From Allostella vacuolata (GTDB lineage Bacteria; Pseudomonadota; Alphaproteobacteria; ATCC43930; Allostellaceae), in NCBI GenBank assembly GCA_006739055.1, contig AP019702.1:4365388-4429387 (forward strand): 64,000 nt of DNA, in the 5' to 3' direction. The position numbers and the translations under genes are program-made. The notes under the pieces were generated by a model. The model saw only the letters and a list, made by a program, of their open reading frames with translations. It did no database searches and was not told where the DNA came from. Shown piece by piece: positions 8,529 through 17,367 of this stretch (its first letter is position 1; each line of letters opens with the position of its first letter).

Positions 8529-9983
8529 TCAGTTCCAGGGGTCGGCGTCGAACGGCCATTTCGGCCGCTGCAGCTTGGTATAGGGCAACGTCCGCAGGTC
8601 GCGCGGCAAGGGGCCGGGGGCGGCCGTGTACAGCACCTCCTCGGCGACCGGGCCGAAGGAGGCGAAGAAATGGTTGGTGGACTTCACCACCACGATCCGC
8701 CGGGCGGCGAGGTCGATGCCGAGGTTGGTGAAGAGGTCGGTGCCGAGCGCCTGGATGCGGGTGCTGACGAGGACGACGGCGATGCCGCCGACATCGATGG
8801 CGGCGGCATCGCCGACCGGCCGGCTCTCCCCCGCGAAACTCTGGGTGGCGTTGCGCACCAGCTTCGTCACCGTCACCTGGGCGTCGATCGGCTGGCCCGA
8901 GGTGACCGCGACCTTGCCGCCGAAGCGGAGCTGGAAGCGCGTTCCCTCGCCGGCGTTGAAGCACATGCGCACGGCGATCGGGTCCCACACCGGGCCGAGG
9001 GCGGCCTCGGTCAGGCCGCGCTCGATCATGCGGCGCAGGATGAAGGTGGAATCGCCGCCGGCCCCGCCGCCGGGGTTGTCGGCGCCGTCGGCGATGACGA
9101 CGGTGCCCTGGTCGCGCGCCACGCCGCGGTCCAGCGCCTCGTCGATCGACAGGCCGGGCGGGCGCAGCTGGTCGCGCAGGTCCCACAGCTCCCGGCCCAG
9201 CTTCTCCGCCAGGGCGTCGCCGAACTCCTTGCGGTCGTCAGTCACGACCAGCATGCGCGCGCCCACCTCCGGCACGTCGCCAAAGCCGAAGCCGTGCGCG
9301 ACCGAGATGGAGAGGATGCCGTCCTTGCCCTCCATGGCCATGATCCGGTCCACGAAGCCGCGCATCGGCTGGCGGGAGGTCGGGAAGCCGTTCAGCATGC
9401 GCATGTCGAAGACGGACATGACCGGCTTCACCTTCTTCAGCGCCATCGCCTCGACGATGTCGGCCAGCTCCTCGGCCCGGGCGATGGTGTCGGTGTGCGG
9501 GAACTCCTTGTAGCAGATGATGACGTCGGCCGCGGCCACCCGCTTCTTCGTCAGGTGGCAGTGCGGGTCGAGCTCCACGCCGACCGGCACGTCCGGCCCG
9601 ACGATCTCGCGGATGCGGGCGAGGAAATCGCCCTCGCAGTCGTCATAGCCGTCGGCCACCATCGCCCCGTGCAGGCCCATCAGGACGATGTCGACCGGCA
9701 GCGCCGCCTTCAGCTCCGCCAGGATCTCGTCGCGCATGTCCTCGTAGTCGCGGCGCACCGTGTTGCCGGCGGGGTTGGCGGCGAAGCACGAGCCCTCGAC
9801 CACGTCCCAGCCCTTGGTCTTCGCGCGCTGGCGCGCCACCCACAGGGGGGCGGCATAGAGCGAGGGCTGCTCGGGGTGCTGGCCGGGGCCGACATGCAGG
9901 CGCTCGCGATAGCCGTCGCGGCTGGTCAGCATGGGGGAGAAGGTATTCGTCTCGGCCCCGAAGGAGGCGGTGAAGCAGCGCAT
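8529..9983 (-). CDS. MlrC-like M81 metallopeptidase, copy 1 of 7 (operon-distal)
   Basis: 484 residues. Shows the MlrC architecture: N-terminal M81 domain with GLHGAMVADGYDDCEGD (around residue 105) and the metal-site motifs ELDPHCHLT and KEFPHTD, then the MlrC C-terminal domain with GEGTRFQLRFGGK and VVVKSTNHFF. MlrC of sphingomonads hydrolyses linearised microcystin peptides, but most homologues act on unknown amide or peptide substrates. This copy belongs to sequence class I (with copies 2-4). It is distinguished by a VGPDVPVGVEL variant and TDTIARAEEL after the histidine motif. It is next to the SelA-like gene and 13 bp from copy 2. Confidence 0.9.
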   Translation of the reverse strand: MRCFTASFGAETNTFSPMLTSRDGYRERLHVGPGQHPEQPSLYAAPLWVARQRAKTKGWDVVEGSCFAANPAGNTVRRDYEDMRDEILAELKAALPVDIVLMGLHGAMVADGYDDCEGDFLARIREIVGPDVPVGVELDPHCHLTKKRVAAADVIICYKEFPHTDTIARAEELADIVEAMALKKVKPVMSVFDMRMLNGFPTSRQPMRGFVDRIMAMEGKDGILSISVAHGFGFGDVPEVGARMLVVTDDRKEFGDALAEKLGRELWDLRDQLRPPGLSIDEALDRGVARDQGTVVIADGADNPGGGAGGDSTFILRRMIERGLTEAALGPVWDPIAVRMCFNAGEGTRFQLRFGGKVAVTSGQPIDAQVTVTKLVRNATQSFAGESRPVGDAAAIDVGGIAVVLVSTRIQALGTDLFTNLGIDLAARRIVVVKSTNHFFASFGPVAEEVLYTAAPGPLPRDLRTLPYTKLQRPKWPFDADPWN

Positions 9984-9996
9984 CGGTCGTCTCCGG

Positions 9997-11454
9997 TCAG
10001 GTGGCCCAGGGATCCTCGTCGAGCGGCCAGATCGGCCGCGGGATCCGCGTGTAGGGCAGGTTCCGCGGGTCGCGCGGCAGGGGGCCGGGCGCGTCGGCGT
10101 ACAGCACCTCGGCCGCGATCGGGCCGAAGGCGGCGAAGAAATGGTTGGTCGACTTCACCACCACCATCCGCCGCGCACCCAGGTCGATGCCGAGGTTGGT
10201 GAAGAGGTCGGTGCCGAAGGCCTGCTGCCGGTTGGTGATCAGCACGACCGCGATGCCGCCGACGTCGATGGCGGCCGCGTCGCCCAGGTGGCGCGTCTCC
10301 TGCCCGAAGGTCTGGGTGGCGTCGCGCACCAGCCTGGTCACCGTCACCATCGCGTCGATCGGCTGGCCGGAGGTGACCGCGACCTTGCCGCCGAAGCGCA
10401 GCTGGAAGCGCGTTCCCTCGCCGGCGTTGAAGCACATGCGCACCGCGACCGGGTCCCACATCGGCCCGAGTGCGGCGTCGGTGATGCCGCGCTCCATCAT
10501 CCGCTTCAGGACATAGGTCGAATCCCCGCCCGCCCCGCCGCCGGCATTGTCGGCCGGGTCGGCGATGACGACGAGGCCGTCGTTGCGGGCGACGGCGCGG
10601 TCCAGCACCGCGTCCATGTCGGGCGAGGGCGGGCGGATCTCGTGCCGCAGGTCCCACAGCTCGCGGCCCAGCTTCTCGGCCAGCTGGTCGCCGAACGCCT
10701 TGCGGTCGTCGGTCACGACCAGGACCTTGACCCCCATCTCGGGCACGTCGGCGAAGTAGAAGCAGTGGGCGATGGAGATCGACAGGACTCCGTCCCTGCC
10801 CTCCAGCGCCATGATGCGGTCGACGAAGCTGCGCATCGGCTCGCGCGAGGTCGGGAAGCTGTTGATCATGCGGCAGTCGAAGACCGACTGCACCGGCCTG
10901 ACCTTCTTCAGCCACATCGCCTCGACGATGTCGGCCAGCTCTTCCGCCCGCTCCAGGGAATCCGTGTGCGGGTATTCCTTGTAGCAGATGGTGACGTCGG
11001 CGGCCTCCAGCCGCTGCCGCGTCAGGTGGCAGTGCGGGTCGAGCTCGCAGCCGATCGGCACGCCCGGGCCGACGATCGCCCGGATGCGCGACAGGATGTC
11101 CCCCTCGCAGTCGTCATAGCCGTCGGCGACCATCGCCCCGTGCAGGCCCATCAGCACGATGTCGACCGGCAGGGCCGCCCGCAGCTCCGCCAGGATCTCG
11201 TCGCGCATCGCCTCGTAGTCGCGGCGCACGGTGATGCCGGCCGGCTGGGCCGCGAAGCACGAGCCCTCGACCACGTCCCAGCCATGCGTCTTCGCCCGCT
11301 GGCGCGCGACCCAGAGCGGGGCCGCGTAGAGGGTGGGGTAGTCGGGGTGCTCGCCGGGGCCGGCATGCACCCGCTCGCGGAAGCCGTCCCGGCTGGTCAG
11401 CATCGGCGAGAAGGTGTTGGTCTCCGCCCCCAGCGAGGCCGTGAAGCAGCGCAT
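9997..11454 (-). CDS. MlrC-like M81 metallopeptidase, copy 2 of 7
   Basis: 485 residues, same two-domain layout as its neighbours. The metal motifs ELDPHCHLT and KEYPHTD are intact (Tyr instead of Phe in the second, unique in the array). Class I features include GTRFQLRFGGK, the TQTFG segment and the QAFGTDLFTNLG stretch in the C-terminal domain. A distinctive RPPSPDMDAVLDRA helix replaces the usual LSIDEALDRG. It starts 17 bp downstream of copy 3, each gene having its own ATG, consistent with one long transcript. Substrate unknown. Confidence 0.9.
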   Translation of the reverse strand: MRCFTASLGAETNTFSPMLTSRDGFRERVHAGPGEHPDYPTLYAAPLWVARQRAKTHGWDVVEGSCFAAQPAGITVRRDYEAMRDEILAELRAALPVDIVLMGLHGAMVADGYDDCEGDILSRIRAIVGPGVPIGCELDPHCHLTRQRLEAADVTICYKEYPHTDSLERAEELADIVEAMWLKKVRPVQSVFDCRMINSFPTSREPMRSFVDRIMALEGRDGVLSISIAHCFYFADVPEMGVKVLVVTDDRKAFGDQLAEKLGRELWDLRHEIRPPSPDMDAVLDRAVARNDGLVVIADPADNAGGGAGGDSTYVLKRMMERGITDAALGPMWDPVAVRMCFNAGEGTRFQLRFGGKVAVTSGQPIDAMVTVTRLVRDATQTFGQETRHLGDAAAIDVGGIAVVLITNRQQAFGTDLFTNLGIDLGARRMVVVKSTNHFFAAFGPIAAEVLYADAPGPLPRDPRNLPYTRIPRPIWPLDEDPWAT

Positions 11455-11471
11455 GGCCTATGCCCCCCCGA

Positions 11472-12926
11472 TCAGGACCAGGGATCGGCGTCCAGCGGCC
11501 ATTTCGGCCGCTCGACGCGGGTGTAGGGCAGGCGCAGGAAGTCCCGCGGCAGGGGGCCCGGCGCGTCCATGTACAGCACCTCCTCCGCCACCTTGCTGAA
11601 GGAGGCGAAGAAGTGGTTGGTCGACTTCACGACCACGATGCGCCGGGCGCCCAGGTCGATGCCGAGGTTGGTGAAGAGGTCGCTGCCCAGCGCCTGGGTG
11701 CGGTTGTCGATCAGCACGACGGCGATCCCGTCGACGTCGATCGCGGCCGCGTCGCCGACGTTCGACAGGGCCTTGCCGAAGGTCTGGGTGGCGTTGCGCA
11801 CCAGCTTCGTCACCGTCACCATGGCGTCGATCGGGTCGCCGGAGGTGGCGGCGATCTTGCCGCCGAAGCGCAGCTGGAAGCGGGTGCCCTCGCCCGCGTT
11901 GAAGCACATGCGCACCGCGATCGGGTCCCAGATCGGCCCCAGTGCCGCATCGGTGATGCCGCGCTCCATCATCCGCTTCAGGACGTAGGTCGAATCGCTG
12001 GCCGCCCCGCCGCCGGCATTGTCGGCCGGGTCGGCGATGACGACGGTGCCCTGGTTGCGGGCCACGCCGCGGTCGAGCGCCTCGTCGATCGACAGGAAGG
12101 GCGGGCGCACCTCGTTGCGCATATCCCACAGCTCGCGCCCCAGCTTCTCGGCCAGCTGGTCGCCGAATTCCTTGCGGTCGTCGGTGATGACCAGCACCCG
12201 CGTGCCCAGCTCCGGCACGTCGGCATAGGGGAAGCAGTGCGCGACGGAGATCGACAGGATGCCGTCCTTGCCCTCCATCGCCGACATGCGGTCGACGAAG
12301 CTGCGCATCGGCTCGCGCGAGGTCGGGAAGCTGTTGATCATGCGGCAGTCGAACACCGACATCACCGGCTTCACCTGCTTCAGCCACATCGCCTCGACGA
12401 TGTCGGCCAGCTCCTCGCCGCGCTCGACGAAGTCGGTATGCGGGAACTCCTTGAAGCAGATGATGACGTCGGCGGCGGCCACCCGCTTCTTCGTCAGATG
12501 GCAATGCGGGTCGAGCTCGACCCCGATCGGCACGCCCGGGCCGACGATGTCGCGGATACGGGCCAGGATGTCGCCCTCGCAGTCGTCGTAGCCGTCGGCG
12601 ACCATGGCGCCGTGCAGCCCCATCAGCACGATATCCACCGGCAGGGCCGCCTTCAGCTGCTCCAGGATCTCGTCGCGCAGCTCCTCGTAGTCGCGGCGGA
12701 CCAGCATGCCGGCCGGCTGCGCGAAGGAGGACGAGCCCTCGACCACCGTCCAGCCCTTGGACTTGACCCGCTGGCGGGCGGCCCAGAGCGGGCCGGTGCA
12801 CAAGGTCGGGCGGTCGGGGTGCTGGCCGGGGCCGGCGTAGAAATCCTCCAGGAAGTTCTGCTTGCTGGTCAGCATGGGGGAGAAGGTGTTCGTCTCCGTC
12901 CCGAAGGAGGCGGTGAAGCACTTCAT
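11472..12926 (-). CDS. MlrC-like M81 metallopeptidase, copy 3 of 7
   Basis: 484 residues, starting MKCFTASFGTETNTF at 12926; an open frame continues upstream but there it overlaps copy 4 out of frame. Intact ELDPHCHLT and KEFPHTD. Class I in its C-terminal domain (GTRFQLRFGGK, TQTFG). It shares FVERGEELADIVEAMWLK with copy 6 and the RNEVRPPFLSID segment with copy 7. These patchy identities across the classes suggest recombination between copies as well as duplication. It lies 14 bp from copy 4. Confidence 0.9.
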   Translation of the reverse strand: MKCFTASFGTETNTFSPMLTSKQNFLEDFYAGPGQHPDRPTLCTGPLWAARQRVKSKGWTVVEGSSSFAQPAGMLVRRDYEELRDEILEQLKAALPVDIVLMGLHGAMVADGYDDCEGDILARIRDIVGPGVPIGVELDPHCHLTKKRVAAADVIICFKEFPHTDFVERGEELADIVEAMWLKQVKPVMSVFDCRMINSFPTSREPMRSFVDRMSAMEGKDGILSISVAHCFPYADVPELGTRVLVITDDRKEFGDQLAEKLGRELWDMRNEVRPPFLSIDEALDRGVARNQGTVVIADPADNAGGGAASDSTYVLKRMMERGITDAALGPIWDPIAVRMCFNAGEGTRFQLRFGGKIAATSGDPIDAMVTVTKLVRNATQTFGKALSNVGDAAAIDVDGIAVVLIDNRTQALGSDLFTNLGIDLGARRIVVVKSTNHFFASFSKVAEEVLYMDAPGPLPRDFLRLPYTRVERPKWPLDADPWS

Positions 12927-12940
12927 GGGCAGGGATTCCT

Positions 12941-14410
12941 CTAGCGGCGCTCGGCCGCGGTCCAGGGATCGGCGTCGAGCGGCCAGACCGGCCGCTGGAT
13001 GCGGGTGTAGGGGATGGTGCGGAAGTCGAGCGTCAGCGCGCCCGGCGCGTTCATGTAGAGCACCTCTTCCGCGACCTTGCTGAAGGAGGCGTAGAAGTGG
13101 TTGGTCGACTTGACCGCGACGATGCGCCGGTTCGCGAGGTCGACGTCGAGGTTGGTGAAGAGATCGGTGCCGAACGCCTGCTGGCGGTTGGTGGTCAGGA
13201 CCACCGCGATGCCGTCCACCTCGATCGCCGCCGCATCGCCGAGGCGGGCCAGCGCGTTGCCGAAGGTCTGGGTGGCGTCGCGCACCAGCTTCGTCACCGT
13301 GACCATGGCGTCGATCGGGTCGCCGGAGGCTGCCGCCATCTTGCCGCCGAAACGCAGCTGGAAGCGGGTGCCCTCGCCCGCGTTGAAGCACATGCGCACC
13401 GCGACCGGGTCCCAGACCGGGCCGAAGGCGGCGTCGGTGATGCCGCGCTCCAGCATCCGGCGCAGGACGAAGGTCGAATCGCCGGCCGCCCCGCCGCCGG
13501 CATTGTCGGACGGGTCGGCGATGACGACCGTGCCCTGGTTGCGCGCAACCGCCCGGTCCAGCGCCTCGTCGATGGTCATGGAGGGGGCGCAGGCGTCGGC
13601 CCGGAAATCCCAGATCTCGCGACCCAGCTGCTCCGCCAGCCGGTCGCCGAACGCCTTGCGGTCGTCGGTGATGACCAGCACCCGGGTCCCGATCTCCGGC
13701 ACGTCGGCATAGGGGAAGCCGTGCGCGACCGAGATGGAGAGGACCCCGTCCCGGCCCTCCATCGCCTGCATGCGGTCGACGAAGCCGCGCATCGGCTGGC
13801 GCGAGGTCGGGAAGAGGTTGATCATCCGGCAGTCGTAGACCGACATGACCGGCTTCACCCGCTTCAGCGCCATCGCCTCGATGATGTCGACCAGCTCCTC
13901 GCCGCGCTCGACGAAGTCGGTGTGCGGGAACTCCTTGAAGCAGATGATGACGTCGGCCGCCTCCAGCCGCTTGGCGGTCAGGTGGCAGTGCGGGTCGAGC
14001 TCGGCCCCGATCGGAACCCCCGGCCCGACGATCTCGCGGATGCGGGCCAGGATGTCGCCCTCGCAGTCGTCATAGCCGTCGGCGACCATGGCGCCGTGCA
14101 GGCCCATCAGCACCATGTCGACCGGCATGGCCGCGCGCAGCTGGTCCAGGATCTCGTCGCGCAGCTCCTCGTAGGCCTGGCGCACGGTGATGCCGGCCGG
14201 CTGGGCGAAGGAGCACGAGCCCTCGACCACCGTCCAGCCCTTGGTCGCCACGCGCTTGCGCGCGGCCCACAGGGGCCCCGCGAACAGGGTCGGCCGGTCG
14301 GGATGCTGGCCGGGGCCGACGTAGAAATCCTCGAGGAAGCTCTCCTTGCTGGTCAGCATCGGCGAGAAGGTGTTGGTCTCGGTGCCGAGCGAGGCGGTGA
14401 AGCACTTCAT
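12941..14410 (-). CDS. MlrC-like M81 metallopeptidase, copy 4 of 7
   Basis: 489 residues from the ATG at 14410; a much longer open frame upstream is a chance extension. Metal motifs ELDPHCHLT and KEFPHTD are intact. It is the most divergent class I copy, with DFRADACAPSMTIDEALDRA in the middle region, NLDVDLANRRIVAVKSTNHF near the end and a C-terminal TAAERR extension. The similar TAAGRR end of copy 5 shows that the 3' ends of these neighbours share ancestry although their classes differ. It is 14 bp from copy 5. Confidence 0.9.
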   Translation of the reverse strand: MKCFTASLGTETNTFSPMLTSKESFLEDFYVGPGQHPDRPTLFAGPLWAARKRVATKGWTVVEGSCSFAQPAGITVRQAYEELRDEILDQLRAAMPVDMVLMGLHGAMVADGYDDCEGDILARIREIVGPGVPIGAELDPHCHLTAKRLEAADVIICFKEFPHTDFVERGEELVDIIEAMALKRVKPVMSVYDCRMINLFPTSRQPMRGFVDRMQAMEGRDGVLSISVAHGFPYADVPEIGTRVLVITDDRKAFGDRLAEQLGREIWDFRADACAPSMTIDEALDRAVARNQGTVVIADPSDNAGGGAAGDSTFVLRRMLERGITDAAFGPVWDPVAVRMCFNAGEGTRFQLRFGGKMAAASGDPIDAMVTVTKLVRDATQTFGNALARLGDAAAIEVDGIAVVLTTNRQQAFGTDLFTNLDVDLANRRIVAVKSTNHFYASFSKVAEEVLYMNAPGALTLDFRTIPYTRIQRPVWPLDADPWTAAERR

Positions 14411-14424
14411 GGCCAGGAAATCCT

Positions 14425-15894
14425 CTAGCGGCGCCCGGCCGCGGTCCAGGGGTCGGCGTCGAGCGGCCAGATCGGCCGCTGGATGCGGGTATAGGGGATC
14501 TTCAGGTAGTTGCTGGGGATGGCGCCCGGCGCGTCGCAGTACAGCACCTCGCGCGCCAGCGGCCCGAACTCGGCATGGAAATGGTTGGTCGACTTGACCA
14601 CCACGATGCGCTTCGTCGCGAGGTCGATGCCGAGGTTGGCGAACATGCCGACCCCCTTGCACTGCTGGCGGTGCGAGATCAGCACGGCCGCGATGCCGTC
14701 GATGTCGATGGCGGCGGCGTCGCCCAGCGGCAGGATCGTGCCGACATAGCCCATGGTGGCGTCGCGGACGAGCTTCGTCACCGTCACCCGGGCGTCGATC
14801 GGGTCGCCGGAGGTCGGCCCGACCTTGCCGCCGAAGCGCAGGTCGAAGCGCGCCCCCTCGCCGGCGTCGAAACACAGCCGGACCGCGACCGGGTCCCAGA
14901 AGCCGCCGACGGCCGCGCCCATGATGCCGCGCTCGATCATCCGCCGCAGCATGTAGGTGGAATCGCTGGCCGCCCCGCCGCCGGCATTGTCGGACGGGTC
15001 GGCGATGACGACGAGCCCGTCGTTGCGGGCGGACGCCCGGTCGAGCGCCTCGTCGATGGTGTGGAAGGGCGCCCGCACCTCGTGGCGCAGGTCCCACAGC
15101 TCGCGGCCCAGCCGCTCCGCCAGCCGGTCGCCGAATTCCTTGCGGTCGTCGGTCACCACCAGGACCTTCACCCCCACCTCCGGCACGTCGGCATAGGGGA
15201 AGGAATGGCACACGGAGATGGACAGGATTCCGTCCTTGCCTTCCATGGCGCTGATCCGGTCGACGAAGCCACGCATCGGCTGGCGCGAGGTCGGGAAGGC
15301 GTTGATCATGCGACAGTCGAACACCGACATGACCGGCTTGATGCGCCCGAGTGCCGCCGCCTCGGTCAGGTCGGCCAGCTCCTCCGCCCGCTCGACGAAG
15401 TCGGTGTGGGGGAACTCCTTGTAGCAGATGATGATGTCGGCGGCGGCGACCCGCTTCCCGGTCAGGTGGCAGTGCGGGTCGAGCTCCACGCCGACCGGCA
15501 CGCCGGGCCCGACGATCTCGCGGATGCGGGCCAGGATGTCGCCCTCGCAGTCGTCGTAGCCGTCCGCCACCATCGCCCCGTGCAGGCCCATCAGCACCAT
15601 GTCGAGCGGCAGGGCGGCCTTCAGCTGGTCCAGGATCTCGTCGCGGAACTCCTCGTAGGCGCGGCGCACGGTGGTGCCGGCCGGCATGGCGAAGGCGCAG
15701 CTGCCCTCGATCACCGTCCAGCCCCGGCTCTTCGCCCGCTGGCGCGCCACCCACAGCGGCGAGCTGCAGTTGGCCGGGCGGTCCGGATGCTCGCCCGGCC
15801 GCGCGTAGAAATTGTCGAGGAAGCTCTGCCGGCTGGTCGGCAGGGCGACGAAGGTGTTGGTCTCGGTCCCGAGGGACGCCGTGAAACAGCGCAT
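14425..15894 (-). CDS. MlrC-like M81 metallopeptidase, copy 5 of 7
   Basis: 489 residues. First of the class II copies (5-7), which have WDPVAVRLCFDAGEGARF and a KVGPTSGDPIDA-type segment where class I has MCFNAGEGTRFQLRF. Metal motifs ELDPHCHLT and KEFPHTD are intact. It differs from all others at the N-terminus (ETNTFVALPTSRQSF in place of the SPM segment) and has the substitution GYVGTILPLGDAAAID in the C-terminal domain, with CKGVGMFANLGIDLATKR. It ends TAAGRR. Spacing to copy 6 is 15 bp. Confidence 0.9.
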   Translation of the reverse strand: MRCFTASLGTETNTFVALPTSRQSFLDNFYARPGEHPDRPANCSSPLWVARQRAKSRGWTVIEGSCAFAMPAGTTVRRAYEEFRDEILDQLKAALPLDMVLMGLHGAMVADGYDDCEGDILARIREIVGPGVPVGVELDPHCHLTGKRVAAADIIICYKEFPHTDFVERAEELADLTEAAALGRIKPVMSVFDCRMINAFPTSRQPMRGFVDRISAMEGKDGILSISVCHSFPYADVPEVGVKVLVVTDDRKEFGDRLAERLGRELWDLRHEVRAPFHTIDEALDRASARNDGLVVIADPSDNAGGGAASDSTYMLRRMIERGIMGAAVGGFWDPVAVRLCFDAGEGARFDLRFGGKVGPTSGDPIDARVTVTKLVRDATMGYVGTILPLGDAAAIDIDGIAAVLISHRQQCKGVGMFANLGIDLATKRIVVVKSTNHFHAEFGPLAREVLYCDAPGAIPSNYLKIPYTRIQRPIWPLDADPWTAAGRR

Positions 15895-15909
15895 GGCGGC
15901 CTCCGCGCG

Positions 15910-17364
15910 TCAGGCCCAGGGGTTCTCGTCGAGCGGCCAGATCGGCCGCTGGACGCGGCGGTAGGGCAGCTTGCGAACGTCGCGCGACAGGGAGCCGGGC
16001 GCGTCCATGTAGAGCACCTCGTCGGCGATCTGGCCGAACTCGGCGAAGAAGTGGTTGGTCGACTTCACCACCACGATGCGCTTGGCCGTCGGCTCGATGC
16101 CGACGCTGGTGAAGATGCCGCGGCTCTTGCCCTGCTGGCGGTTGGTGATCAGCGACACGGCAATGCCGTCGACGTCGATCGCCGCCGCATCGCCGATCGA
16201 CGAGACGGTGCCGCAATAGTCCATGGTGGCGTCCCGGGTCAGCCGGGTGACCGTCACCAGCGCGTCGATCGGATCGCCGGAGGCCGGGCCGATCTTGCCG
16301 CCGAAGCGCAGGTGGAAGCGCGCCCCCTCGCCGGCATCGAAGCAGAGCCGGACCGCGACCGGGTCCCAGAAGCCACCGACGGCGGCGTCCGTGATGCCGC
16401 GCTCCAGCATCCGCCGCAGCACATGGGTCGAATCGCCGGCCGCCCCGCCGCCCGGGTTGTCGGCCGCGTCGGCGATCACGACCGTGCCCTGGTTGCGGGC
16501 GATCGCCCGGTCGAGCGCGTCGTCGATCGACAGGAAGGGCGGCATGACCTCGTGGCGCAGGTCCCACAGCTCGCGGCCGAGCGTCTCGGCGAGCGCGTCA
16601 CCGAAGTCCTTGCGGTCGTCGGTGATGACCAGCACCCGCGTGCCGAGTTCCGGCACGTCGCCATAGGAGAAGCCGTGGGCGACGGAGATCGACAGGATGC
16701 CGTCCTTGCCCTCCATGGCGCTGATCCGGTCGACGAAGCCGCGCATCGGCTGGCGCGAGGTCGGGTAGGTGTTGATCATCCGGCAGTCGAAGACCGACTG
16801 CACCGGCTTCACCTTCTTCAGCCACATCGCCTCGACGATGTCGGCCAGCTCCTCGCCGCGCTCGACGAAGTCGGTATGCGGGAACTCCTTGAAGAGGATG
16901 GTGACGTCGGCCGCCGCCATGCGCTGCTTCGTCAGGTGGCAGTGCGGGTCGAGCTCGACGCCGATCGGCACGCCGGGGCCGACGATCCCGCGGATGCGGC
17001 TGAGGATGTCGCCCTCGCAGTCCTCGTAGCCGTCGGCGACCATGGCGCCATGCAGCCCCATCAGGACGATGTCGACCGGCAGGGCCGCCTTCAGCTGGTC
17101 CAGGATCTCGTCGCGCAGGCCCTCATAGACGGGCCGCACGGTGATGCCGGCCGGCTGGGCCGAGGTGCAGGTGCCCTCGATCACCGTCCAGCCCCTGGTC
17201 TTCGCCCGCTTGCGCGCCGCCCACAGCGGGCCGGTGCAGTTGTAGGGCGTGTCCGGGTAGGTGCCGGGTGGATAGTAGAAGCGCTCGCGGAAGCCCTTCA
17301 TGCTGGTCGCCAGCGGCGAGAAGGTGTTGGTCTCGGTCGCCAGGGCGGCGGTGAAGCAGCGCAT
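15910..17364 (-). CDS. MlrC-like M81 metallopeptidase, copy 6 of 7
   Basis: 484 residues. Class II copy with ATMDYCGTVSSIGDAAAID and SRGIFTSVGIEPTAKR in the C-terminal domain. Metal motifs ELDPHCHLT and KEFPHTD are intact; the first acidic motif reads DGYEDCEGD where the others have DGYDDCEGD. The N-terminus (ALATETNTFSPLATS, then FYYPPGTYPDTP) is the most different of the seven and borders the predicted substrate cleft, so specificity may differ. It begins only 3 bp after copy 7 ends, implying translational coupling. Confidence 0.9.
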   Translation of the reverse strand: MRCFTAALATETNTFSPLATSMKGFRERFYYPPGTYPDTPYNCTGPLWAARKRAKTRGWTVIEGTCTSAQPAGITVRPVYEGLRDEILDQLKAALPVDIVLMGLHGAMVADGYEDCEGDILSRIRGIVGPGVPIGVELDPHCHLTKQRMAAADVTILFKEFPHTDFVERGEELADIVEAMWLKKVKPVQSVFDCRMINTYPTSRQPMRGFVDRISAMEGKDGILSISVAHGFSYGDVPELGTRVLVITDDRKDFGDALAETLGRELWDLRHEVMPPFLSIDDALDRAIARNQGTVVIADAADNPGGGAAGDSTHVLRRMLERGITDAAVGGFWDPVAVRLCFDAGEGARFHLRFGGKIGPASGDPIDALVTVTRLTRDATMDYCGTVSSIGDAAAIDVDGIAVSLITNRQQGKSRGIFTSVGIEPTAKRIVVVKSTNHFFAEFGQIADEVLYMDAPGSLSRDVRKLPYRRVQRPIWPLDENPWA

Positions 17365-17367
17365 GGC

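Noticed and set aside
11472-16567. Long leftward open frames joining MlrC-like copies
   Set aside because: The upstream part is out of frame in the neighbouring copy; family start MKCFTAS or MRCFTA sets the true beginnings.
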